Below, in pieces: positions 52,401-64,000 of a stretch of DNA of 64,000 nt. Positions within the stretch are counted from its first letter, which is position 1; each line of letters begins with the position of its first letter. Made by a program: the position numbers and the translations under genes. The DNA is from Amblyornis subalaris. Lineage: Eukaryota; Chordata; Aves; Passeriformes; Ptilonorhynchidae. The stretch is taken from the NCBI GenBank assembly GCA_018881555.1, contig JACAXG010000110.1, positions 355,695 to 419,694 on the forward strand, read 5' to 3'. A model generated the notes under the pieces. That model saw only the letters and a list, made by a program, of their open reading frames with translations. It was not told where the DNA came from and ran no database searches.

Positions 52401-55400
52401 CCTGTATCACTTTGCAAACACGCTCCCTTCATTTTTCGCTAATAGTCATCTCTGGCAAACCCACTAAGTGAATTTTAAACGGTTGGAGAATATTCACTAT
52501 TTGAGTCTAACATTGTCCGAGGTTGACTTCATTGTTTCCTAGTCTTTCTGATCAGGTTTTTTTTGTGTTTTTATCTACAGATTTCAGCACAAGTTGGGCC
52601 CTTACAACACTGTTTTATTCAACAAAGGATGAGATTAAATGTTAGCTTTGATTATGTCATCTTTGTAGGGAAAGATATTTTACGACGATTTCAAAGTAAT
52701 GCGAATTAATGCTAATCTCTTTCACTGTAGGAAAAAAAGCTTTAAAAGGAGTCTGCTTTTATCTATATTTGGAAACTTTCATTTCAGGTACACTAAATAC
52801 TACTTTCACCTATCAATTAAGAGAAATCACCTGAAATTTAGATAAGCTGATAGATTCAGCTGAGGCATCTTCACTTGATTGGTGCCGAATATTTACTGTA
52901 AGGTCTTAGTCTAAAAACCTGCTATAACCTGGATAAAATCCAGTCCCTAGAATAAGGATTAAACACATATTATCAAATAGGTAATCATGATTGTGACTGT
53001 ACAGTTTTAGCCCAAAACTATACTGTTGAGAATACCATTTCCACTAGGTCAGCACGAATGTTGTAACAAGAGTGTTGTAACTAGAATATTACTTTTTTGA
53101 TATGTCCTCTAGTAACCTCTCATAAACAATTCCTGCCTGAGCAGCTAAGGAACTCTCTTGAGACTGACAGGAGGCATGAGGAAGAAGTAGGGAAAAATAC
53201 TCTACTTCATAGCAGAAAACAGGAACGTTAATTAGACCTCAAAGAAGTGGTCTGCAAGGGAACTTTTTGACATACCAAGGACACAGGAACCTCATTTGAG
53301 CATGAGAATTATCCCACAGGTACTTTGTTGTGTGCATGTACTAATTAAAAATATAAGGAATCTGTGGGTAAGCCCTTGTTACACATAATTTTCCCTCATG
53401 GTTTTAGTGTCAACTATATATCTGAAATATATCCCTGCTATCAAGATATCCCTGCTTTACTTAAGGTTCCTCTCTTTCCCATTCCAAATTACCAGCATAA
53501 TACTCCTTCCACCTCCTTTGCTGCACCATAAAACACATGGAAGTGTACCATAAATAAGAAAGTCTCACGGTTGCTGAAGGATGATCATTAAATAAGGAAA
53601 AGGCATTCTGTACTGAGCCTAGAGAAATGAAAGCTAGGGATAGACAATAGCTTGTATTGATTAGGTAATCTTGGAAGACTGCTCAAGATGCACATTTTCC
53701 CCAAGATGAAAGGACCTATTGAAAGGATCCATCTCCTGTAGGTTTGTTTTCTTCCATTTCCTTTTCACAGCACCCACTATCACGCTTGCTATACCTCAAT
53801 TTTCCCTCCTATCACATCTGCTGAGGCTCCTACTGCAATCTGTCTACCTCCTCCTGCCTCCTCATCCCTTCTTTTCCCTCCCATGGCTCACCTCTCCCAC
53901 CAGTACCTTGTAGCCACCTGTAAATGCTTTATATACCTTCTTGCAGGCATTTGGAAGAAAAGCAGCACATAGGCTGACAGCCTTCTACCAAATACAGTGA
54001 AAAGGTGCTGAGCTTCCTCTGTCCTGCTGTGGTGGCAGCAGCCTCTCCTTTCTGCAAGCTGTTTACATTGTGACAGGACTCATAGGTGTTTTCTGTCTGT
54101 GAGACAGTCCCCTGCATACCATCATACTTTCTTGAAAGTCTCCAGGTATTCAAAACAGAAAGCCCAGCAGCACAGTCTCCATCTCTCTGGAAAACATCCT
54201 GGGGAAAAAAAAGAAAAAATTATAATGTTACAACATTTGGAAGTAAACTAATCAAGAATATATTTCAGACTGGGAATTACCAGACAGTTTTAAATTTTTT
54301 AGGTTATGATTTGAAAGCTGTCTTCTGACACAAGTTGTACAGAACGAGAAATATATTTTTAAGGTATAGCTTGAAAACATTTCTAAATAGCAAGTTTGCA
54401 CATTGTGGCAGAAGATGGGTTGTGATATCTCAGGATGTTCCTTCCAATTCATAATCTTGTGACATTTGCTCTGTGATTTAGCGTGTTCTTAAACAGTGTC
54501 ATACAGCACAATTAAAATATAGCTGAAGCAAATGATTGTTATCTCATAAAGTTAAATAATAAAATAGCAATTACCAGGAGCAGATGTACTCAAAACTGAT
54601 GAACCCATGGATCTAGACCTTCACCTGAGGATGAGGGAGAAACTCTGCACTTCTTCTGGAAGCCAAAGATCCAGCAGAAAGTCCTTTACAAAGAATATTT
54701 TGTAGTGTTGTGTGAAACTTTTATTTTCTGTGGATTCAGAGTAATTTTCAGCTTTGTTGCACCTTATAAGTGGCAGACGTAGCAGCTGCCACTAACTGCC
54801 AATGTCTGTTAAAACCTCACCTGAGTTCAGATATGTATTTTTACTCTTCTTTGATTGCATTGCTCTCATACAACTGTCCTGAGGTCAGAGGAGAAATAAA
54901 ACAGGAAATAGCCAGGAGAAATGAAAAAGATTGAAGAGAAAGACATAAGAATGACATATATAAGTGTGCTTGGATGTCTTAATAACAAACAACTGAAATT
55001 AATTTAAATACTATCTAAGATTCCCTCTGCCAAAATTCTCTGTGCCAGAATTAATGGGTTTCTCTAGTTTTCACATTCCCTTGTCTTGCATCCAGGATGA
55101 CTTTTAAGATTGATGCTATCTGTAGGAACTTAAATACTGTTTTTATTTTTTAATTTAAAAAACAATCTGCCATGCACTTTTATATAGTTTGGTGCCCCTG
55201 AATAAAGACTTGAACAACTCTGGAATGGAAATCACTCATAAAGCCTTCTACAAGCCATTTAATCAGCTTTTCTGTAGTTTATGATGTATGCAAAATCAAT
55301 TAAAACAGTCTCTGATTCATGACTCATTGTTGTCCTCTGCTGTAAATCAACCGTTGCAAAGTTTATAGTTTGTTACCCATCTCATTTAAATTCAAGGTCC

Positions 55401-58400
55401 AGCTGGAGGGAATAGCAAACATTTTGCTGAGGTTTGTGCTTTCCCCAGTTTTCAAGCTTGGTAGAATAGTACGTGTTCACTATTGAAATGGAAATATCAG
55501 TTGAAACCACCAGATTGCTGGAACAACCTTAGCATAACTCAGTAGGTGGCATTTTTCCTTCTGTGCTGATATGAATGAGTGCCCCATTACTGTGCTTTTG
55601 AAGATACTGGAACTGGTACTGAAGTACTCAAGCTAGTCTTTGAGAGGAAGAACAGAAATCAAAAACTACTTATGGAGTTTAAAATTACCATGTTGTAACT
55701 GAGAAGGGAGGACTTGTAGTTCACAAAACCTAGTCAATTTAGTTCAGGTGCCAACAGAAATACAGGCTGAGAAATGCAGATCATGAAATCATGGCTTCAC
55801 CAAAGTGCTGTGGTACTCAACAAGCGACTGATGCCCATGCTACCCTGGCTTTGCTGTTCATCAGATCCAAGCTGCTTAGATCAAATTATCTGAGATTAGA
55901 GTTTTTCCAATTATACAGTAAATTTACATACAGACTCTGTGGCATTTTTATAAGATGAGGATCTTGCTGAAGAGTTTACAGTCAACATGACTGTACGTCA
56001 TTCACATAAATGTAAACCATGTTTACAAACTGTCTTGTTTGCTTTTCCCTGTGCCCTACTGCTTTATGCTGCTATATGTTTTTCCTCTGTTGTATTTCAG
56101 TACCTCGTGAATTGACTCATTTGTATCTCATGCTTGCTCATTGTACTCATGTTTGAGATATGAAATTCAACCCTTGCATTCTAAACCACAAAATTTAACA
56201 TTCAAGTGCAGTGTTCATTTCATCCCTCATTTTAGTGGGATTTTTTAAGAAACCGTATCTTGGTTAAACACTTGTAAAAATCTCTCATGTAACCTAATTT
56301 TCATATCAAAATATAAATAAGAATAAACAGAAACCCCCAGGAGAGAGCAGGAAAGCACACAGCATTCTTCAGTTTTCTTGAGCTTTCATGTGGGACAGGA
56401 TTAGACTCACATTTTTTCTCTTCTAAGCTTTTCTAACTTCAGAAAGGTGCCAACTGAGGTACTTACAGCCTTCTATCAGTATGAATGTTTTTCTGACAAT
56501 GCAGGATAATTAATCTATAAAGAAAAATCACCTAGCAGAAGTATTGGCAAAGGAATTTTATTTGCTAAGAACCTCTTGCTATGGAAAAAAACTGGGCTAG
56601 CGTAGCAATGAAAATTTCTGAAAATGCAGTATTCAGACGTGTGTAATATATTCAGAGAGCAGACTTGTTGGTCTTCTCCCACCGTTCCTGCTGTTAGATT
56701 AAGTAAACTCTCAGATTGTATTAGTTAATGTTTAGTTTATGCTTTCTGAACTCTCCAAATGAAATCTTCTCCTCTTGTCTCAATATTTCCAAAATCCACA
56801 CCGGAACTGGCATTGATTTGGCAACATATGGTTGATATGATAAGAATAAAGATGCAGGAGAGGAGGAAACCAGGGAAATTGCACAAGGAATTCATAGGCA
56901 GATAGGCAATACAGGCCAGTAAGCACCAAAAATTAGGCATGTCATTATGTAATTAGAGGATGTATTCTGTTACAGGACAAATTACAAAACACTGCATAGA
57001 TATATTGGCATATCATACTGGTCAAGCACTGACTTCCAAAATTTTAATGACATCGTTTGAAACCAGATTTTAAAATAATTTACTCACATATATACACACA
57101 CCCCCATACCTAATGCTAAGCATACCAAATACTTGTTAAAATACCACTTTGGTTGCACAGCCAAACATTGAGGACTTGTGAGATGCCTGAATTATGTGTC
57201 TCCAGGCAGCCCAATTTGCCCTCTTCTGTGTCTACACTACACCGCAGTTAAATCACAACAGTTTCTAGGGCTAAAGTCCTTCTATGTATACTGACAGCAG
57301 ACGAAATTCCTACAGAGATCTTTCCAGTCGAGGCTTGGGAGCCTTTCTAATGAATTTGGTACAGAAAGAGAAGTTATGACAGTGCTAGTAGTGCTGGCAT
57401 TATTTCTGAAATCAGTGTCAGTAAAAGTATTGTGGGTGCCCCTGACTATTTGACATTAGTGTTAATAATCAAGTGTCTTATTAACCAAACTGCTACCTAA
57501 GACGTTGCTTCTTGTCCAATTTCACAACTTTGTAATAAGAAGTTTATTGCTAGTGAGATCTTTGTATCATGACATTTAATTTAAAATAAATTTTAATCTT
57601 GCTGACAGTGTTTTGCTATGCAAATGCATGACTCCAGCAAAATATTTAGAGTAGTTTCTGGTTTTGTTTTCAAGAGCTGACAGAATGAGTTCTAGCTTAA
57701 ACTCAATGATTCCCTAGAAAACCTAACAAAGTAATGGGCCGTACAGAGTGGGAAGGGGTGTTATAAAAAGTCCCAGGCATTTTCCTGTTGTTTCTGGAAA
57801 CTGAAGGAAAGAGTATCTATGAAACTGTAAAACTTAATGAATAGTTTTAAATCACTCAGAACTAGATGGCACCTCTATAGTACAGGAAGGTATAGGGTCA
57901 TGAAAAGCATCTTGGGAGGGGCACCACAAATTTTGTCTCTTCCCTGTCTATATTGCTGTAGTGTGTACAATCTCAGTCACTCTAGAAGAGGCACATTTCA
58001 GGCTTGGTAGCAGACCGAAGTCGTAGTTCAAAGATTTACCCTGTAGAGTGGAAGTCCTCTCTTTTTGAGGGGAACAGAACTTTGGGGAACAAGTCTAAAT
58101 GAAATACTTAACCGTATATGCAATCTGAGAGCACCTTGCAGAACTTTGCAGATTCAATTAGAAGAAATCTGCATTCAGATACTTCACCCCTGCACTGAGA
58201 TCCTCATCCTCTGTGTTAAAAAGCAGCCTTGTGCAACAGTACTCCCCCACAGAACACAGCAAGGGACAACATGCTGCTCATTGCTCTGCCCTTTACGTCC
58301 TGTCACTGACAGCATGCCTAGGGACATGGACTTTCTCCAGGTACTTTTACCTACTGTTTTCTAAAATCTTTTTCATTGAAAAAGTCATCCCAGAGCCATC

Positions 58401-61265
58401 TTGGTCCCACAAACTGTGTCTTTTACAGTTCAGGGCCATGACCGTTTCTGAAATCAGCATTGCTTCTGAAAATAAAACTTATTAAAGTCTCAGACTTCAA
58501 GATGTTTATTTTTGCCTTGTTGATTCAGCCATTACAGAGGCAATAACTCTAGTTCATTATGAGCCTGAATCGCTACTAGTACAAAGCTATTTTATTCAGG
58601 CTTTACATGGCCTTCAGGCACTTCAGCAAGGAATTTGTTGGTTGCCACTTCTCAGATGAAGTGGTTTCCCTTTCCTTTGGTGAAGGACTTCACACAATTA
58701 GACTTTAAGGAGCTCTTCATACCATTTGATGGATTTTGAAGTTTCTGAGTCTGATGGCCAAGTATGCACACACATCAGTTCTGGGGCAGTTTGTTTGAGG
58801 CATTCTGGATTTCCTTTCTGTCATAAATTATATCCCCAGGATCTCTTAAAAATGTTTGATAAACCTCTACAAAAGTGTGAAGAGATTTCATCCCACTGCA
58901 GGTTAGATCTTACCTAGTCATGCCAGCAGTGACCATATGCCGCAAAGGGAGCACATTCGGAGAGATATCCCGTGCCAGGGCTGGTGATAGACATCTGTCT
59001 CCTGGACATTTCTGCTTTTCAATACATGCAAGTCTCTTTTTACTTCTGAAAGTAAAGCTGTTTTCCATGTCTGTTGTCAAACATGCTTCATACTTCTGTT
59101 TCACATGGACAGCCTCAGGCTGCCTTATTTCCCAAGGAGGCCAACTACAGCATTAATGTAGAGGAGAAACCTGACCTCTGTGAAGCATGTACCAGTCATT
59201 CCTGCGGGGCCTTAATGGCTAGCAGTTGAAGCAATGGTGGCCAGAACCATCCCAACACCTTACACTGAAAACTGAGGGGGTAGAACAACCTTTCCACTTT
59301 CTTGGGAAGCAGTTCTTCTTTAGGTCTGTTGTATGCAATATCAAACTCAACTATTAGTAGTACACAATTTTTTGAGGTTTAGAACATGGTGTTATATCAC
59401 CAGCTGAGTATTTTCTGGCAGAAGGCAAGAGACAAGAGGTGTTCTCATACCCCAGGCTAAAAACTGTTGAGATCCTCTCTGTCTCCTAAGCTAAACTGAA
59501 AAGACACCCCCTTGTGATCTGTCTAGGACATATTCCGCCTGATACTGCAAATGGACAAACACCTCTGGTTGTGTGGAATAAGGATGCAGGTATAGTGTGA
59601 ACAGCAGTGTGAACAATACTTCTGAAAAATTTCTTTTTAGTAATCTACATAAAACAACTTCAAAAAATACCTTTGTGTTTATTTCTGAAAGCCTTTTCTT
59701 ACTGTGTTTTGTTTATGACAGGCACACTTTTTTTCTTATTACTACAAAATTAGGTCACTAATTTCCGTCAAAAAAAATTTTACATTTAAAAAAGTTTTCA
59801 TTGCAATGTTTGAAAATTTGTGATCTGTTCTAGATGGTGATTTAATTTTCATGTAAGTGTGTATTAATATGCAAAAAAAGAGATTTTATCAATCAGTATT
59901 AGAAGAAGATTAAAGACTGTTTCTTTTTAAAAGTAATTGTTTAATTTATTTGCTTTATACTTCATGCAGGACTTTGCGGATATATATGTTTGCTAGCATG
60001 TCTACTATTCATGTATAGGTCCTTCATACAGCTGGAGAGAGGAAAAATATTCTCTAAATTCTCTAATACATATTCGCTAAAGTAAAAACTCAGCCAGTGA
60101 GGTTAAAAATGTTAACAGAGAGTTATGGAAATATATAATACATTAATTTGACTCTCTGTCTCACTATTTCATTAAATGAAGCAAAGCAAGACTATTTCTT
60201 GCCTATCTTAAAACTAATTTTTGAGCTGCCACAGGTCTTGACATGTTAAATTTGCTGTGTTTATAAAAAAACAACCAAACAAAAAAGCAAACAAAAACCC
60301 CCGAGAGTTGCAGTAGTAATTCAATGTGCTCAACCATAAAACATCATTTTTCTCTTATGTTGGGGTTCCCATTGTTTTGAGAAAGTTTGGATGAAAGTGC
60401 AGACATATGCACACCAAATCCAATGCAAGTCTGACACGAATACGCTGAATGGCATCAGCTTCACAGGTGACTACCACTTGTCATCTGGAGAAATTAGCCT
60501 GCACAGAACCAATGGTCATTTTCACAGGGCTGCCAAAAATGCAGAAAACATTGTAATAATTTTCACAACTTCGTAATATTTCCTCTTTAATTTCTTCCTA
60601 TGCCAGTAGGAAATGACTTTGACCTGATCTCGTAGATCCCAGGTATTTGGTTGCATTTGATTCACAAGTGAAAGAGCACACAAAATAATGCACAAAATGG
60701 TTCTGAATAATTTAGATAGAACTTGCGGAAGACTATCAGTCATCTTAGAAATACCCACAAAAGATTTTGAGATGGATGAATTAGCAAATTTCAGATTCTT
60801 TTTGTGTTTCCGATAGCACTGAACTTGGCCCATTTCTATCAATAATGCCAAGCAATGGTTGTCTTACACTCCTCATTACATTCCATACTTATCCTTAAAA
60901 GTAGGTATTGAATTTCAATTCATCCTTCCTTACTTTTACTATGTCAGTTGTCATGATGAACAATTATTAATGGATTGTGAGGTTCTTATATACCGCAATA
61001 CTGGAAACTAGAAAGCACCTGCTGTTTGGTTCCGGTGTACTAAAATAACATCTCCACCTTCTATTCTACCTTCTTAAATAATTTGATATAAAATACATTT
61101 TAAAATTCAGCAATGAACTTGGGGTTTTCTCAACTGATATGCTTTGTATCTGCTTTTGACAGAGTTCAAAATCTGACTTTTTCTTGGAGAAAATTGAAAT
61201 CCTTACCTGGAAGGTTTTTCAAATGACACCTCATAGTTAAAAAGTCAGGGGACTTTTGTCAGTCA

Positions 61266-61284
61266 GTTTGTTTGTTTGTTTTTC
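61266..61284. repeat. (GTTT)n microsatellite
   Basis: Four to five GTTT units. Confidence 0.9.
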
Positions 61285-63014
61285 AAAAACTAGACACATT
61301 TTCATTACTATTCCTATATTTTGCATATATGACCAATCCCAAGTGCTCATTCCTAAATAACAGAGGCGCTTAATGGAGATTCCAGTAGTGGTCTGATTTA
61401 TGTCTTGTCAACACCAGTTGCCTGGATAACACTGGGAAGCCTCTGCCTTTCAAGTGAGTGGCAGACAAGAAGAAAGGCTGAGATAAAGCCACCTGAAAAA
61501 CTTTGCTTGCTGGCACTGTTTTAGTCTAGGGGTGCAAACTTAATTTGTGACAGTTGCTTGACATTTAGCATTCACTAGCAAAATTTCTTTTGGCTTTCAA
61601 AGTGCCTTGGACTCTCCAGTGCACTAATGTTTGTATAACCTTTATTCATGCTCTAGGACAGAGACTACCTCCTTTTATAGAACACAGCACAGCGATTTGC
61701 ACTTTACTGCATACTTGAAGAACTGGAAGCACTATCTGATATTCAGGAAGACATTAGAAATGCTAGTCATGATTAACTACATATGTAATGTTCCAGTTAT
61801 CCATGATGTCCTTGGTTTATATCTCCAGTTATTCTCAATTTGCACCTATTGTGACTGCAAAAAGTCTCATTAGCCATATACATTCCCCTTTCCAAACCTT
61901 ACTGAGCTCGCCTATTGGGGCAACAGATTCAAGAGGCTAATTTTATGTTACCATTAAAGAAGTTCTGCAATTAGTCTTACACTTCTTGCCTTTAATTTTT
62001 TACTGCATGTCATTTTATTCTTTTACTGTAAGAGTTTGCAAACATACTTTTCTCATCTACTTCCTCTTTTGCATTTATTATGTTCAGTAACAGTAATTAA
62101 TCTCCTCTGCAAGGCAAACAAATCTAATCCTCTCAGTTTCCCAGAGGAGTGCTTTCTGTATCTTTGATTATTTCTTGTCCCCTAACTGCACACGGTATTT
62201 TATTTGCATTTGGTAAATAGCTTGGTTGAACTACCAGATTCATCTTTGTGCAGTCCATCTCAAGGGGTAGCATCACACTGTTTTTTGTATTCTTCTTGTG
62301 TCCTACTATGTCCTCATTAGCAGTATTTGCTTCTCAAGTTTTCTTCCTAAGAGGTCAAAGTTTAGCTTAAAAATCAAACCAATAACCAATTATGAGCAAT
62401 GCAGATTGGTTCTTTCAAGTTTTCTAACCCAGCATTTTTTAGTTTTGTTCCTGAAGATTTATTTTTATCCATGCCCTGCTTGTGAAAAGACCATATAAAG
62501 TTATTCCATTTCTCTAGCACTTGCCTTGCACCGAATATCTGAAGTGAAGATAATACCTAGATGGAAATTGCAGTACCTCACTGCCAAGTCTGTCGCTATT
62601 CACATCCTACCTTGCGAAGCTCCAGTAACTGCTCATTCAGCAGGCTTCTGCATGAAGCTTTGCATGCTTCTGTGGACCCAAATCCACCTGCAGCTCTTGT
62701 GATCTTTCTGGTGCTGTTCTTGGATGAATATCAGTCTTCCCAGTCCTGTCTTACAACTGTTTCCATGACCCGTTCTGGCTTCTCAACTACTCAGGAAAAG
62801 TTCCTTAAAACTTGTAGAAAGCACTGAGGAAATTGGAGTTTTGTCTCCATCTCAATTTGCAAATTATAAGTTTAGAAACCATCTTGAAAGTTCTGCATTT
62901 ACTAGCACAAATTCTGTGTCAATGCAGGGGCAAGTTACTCTTAGCTTGGGAAGGTAGCACAACAAATTCACCTGACTTTTAATTCTAATAATGTCTTATT
63001 AACAGCCCTTGCAG

Positions 63015-63070
63015 GTAAATGAATCAAGCAGTGACAACTACAACATCTACTGATGTATGTGTCCCACAAG
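63015..63070 (+). other. Exon-like segment (possible non-coding or leader exon)
   Basis: The acceptor cccttgcag ends at 63014 and a strong donor (CACAAG then GTGAGT) starts at 63071, framing 56 bases. One frame contains an ATG and reads MNQAVTTTTSTDVCVPQ into the donor. The frame starting at the first base ends in a stop after VNESSSDNYNIY. Coding status cannot be decided; it could be a transcript leader exon or chance. Confidence 0.2.
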
Positions 63071-64000
63071 GTGAGTATTTTAAAATAGGCAAATTGAAAT
63101 CTGCCTCCATCCTCTCTTCTACCAATCCACCTCTCCTAAATAGGCTTACGGGCTTACATCTCTTTGGTCCCACAAACTTGACACAAAGGTCCAGACTATG
63201 CAAACAGCTATCAACTCTCCCCTTCTCACACAATATGCTCACCCATCCTCTAATGTGCAGAAAAAAAAGGAATGTGACTTCTTGTGGCTGTATAAATTAA
63301 CAGATGGTTTGCTGTGGTCTGATAGTCTGCAGCTAGGAGAAAGAGCACAGCATTTCTGGGATTCATGTACTGTGTTATGGGAATAACATTCACTGTTTGC
63401 CTTCCCACATTACACACATATCATCAGAAGTTAATCCTCCTAACTGAAGTCATTACTGTAACTCATTTGGACAGGCTTCCCATTTTGCATGGTTTGAGTT
63501 TGGAACACTGTGTATTTCACAAATCAAATGGGTTTGGTTTTTTTGCCCATATCAAGCTTTGCATATACTGGACATTTATTTAAATCACTGCATTTAATTT
63601 ATTCCTTTCTACTGCAAGCAAAACAACAGACATGTTGGAAAAACTTCATCATTCCAGTGGATAACAATCCAGCTCCTAGATAGGGGCTGTAAAAACACCA
63701 TTTACTGCTTCGAGCCAACATTTGCAACAATTAAACTTCTGGCTTAACTCTTGTGTGTGGTTAGGTCTCACAGCTGATGTAATACCTGTATATTTTTTTA
63801 TAATCTCTTACTTCTACACATCACATACCATGTCTTCAAAAGTTTTTTGTATTTCTGGATGTTGTTCACTCTAATGAAGATAATAAGAGGAAATGGTAAT
63901 AAAAGCATATTTTCATGTTGAATAAGCACAGAGTTTTTGCCAGGGTAAAATGTAAGTAAAACATCACTGCTTCTCCTCTTCTCAATTGTGTATCAGTATT

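Larger units (their letters stand above)
45321..64000. other. Unassigned non-coding DNA, no supported gene
   Basis: No complete gene or clear transposon was recognised. Contents include a 13-14 base A run near 47830-47843, an (AACC)n repeat at 49459-49479 and a (GTTT)n repeat at 61266-61284. Two exon-like signals (52581-52709 and 63015-63070) are described separately. Other open frames overlap on both strands and lack motifs. Confidence 0.5.

Noticed and set aside
1..64000. A novel multi-gene system, CRISPR array, tRNA or rRNA
   Set aside because: None seen: no spaced direct-repeat array, no cloverleaf or rRNA landmarks, and no cluster of co-oriented genes; this is vertebrate non-coding DNA.

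Overview
The window looks like AT-rich, gene-poor DNA from a bird, most likely a neoavian species. The support is direct: degraded CR1 LINE copies with the avian CR1 3' end and reverse transcriptase wording, and several solo LTRs of a type common in bird genomes. Codon-sized open frames are short, overlapping and interrupted. I see no operon, rRNA, tRNA or CRISPR. The species-level call is inference.

Layout: (1) 1-4830 is mostly unique DNA with one good exon candidate at 255-337. (2) 4831-5260 is a CR1 3' end on the minus strand. (3) 9873 to about 10400 is a probable minus-strand solo LTR. (4) 19902-20460 is a plus-strand solo LTR, followed at 21130-22600 by a minus-strand CR1 body carrying a broken ORF2. 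(5) 28222-28314 is a second, weaker exon candidate. (6) 29105-29677 is the best-preserved LTR, flanked by a short direct repeat. (7) 35731 to about 36300 is a minus-strand LTR of the same family with an internal 11-bp tandem repeat, followed at 36410-36760 by another CR1 3' region. (8) 45105-45320 is a plus-strand CR1 3' end. (9) The remainder to 64000 is unique-looking intronic or intergenic DNA with simple repeats and a few exon-like signals.

If the 255-337 exon is real, the window is plausibly a large plus-strand intron or 3' flank of a gene that lies mainly to the left. I could not name that gene. No protein-coding gene is complete here, and I found no convincing new multi-gene system. 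The most useful leads are the exon candidates and the structure of the LTR and CR1 copies.
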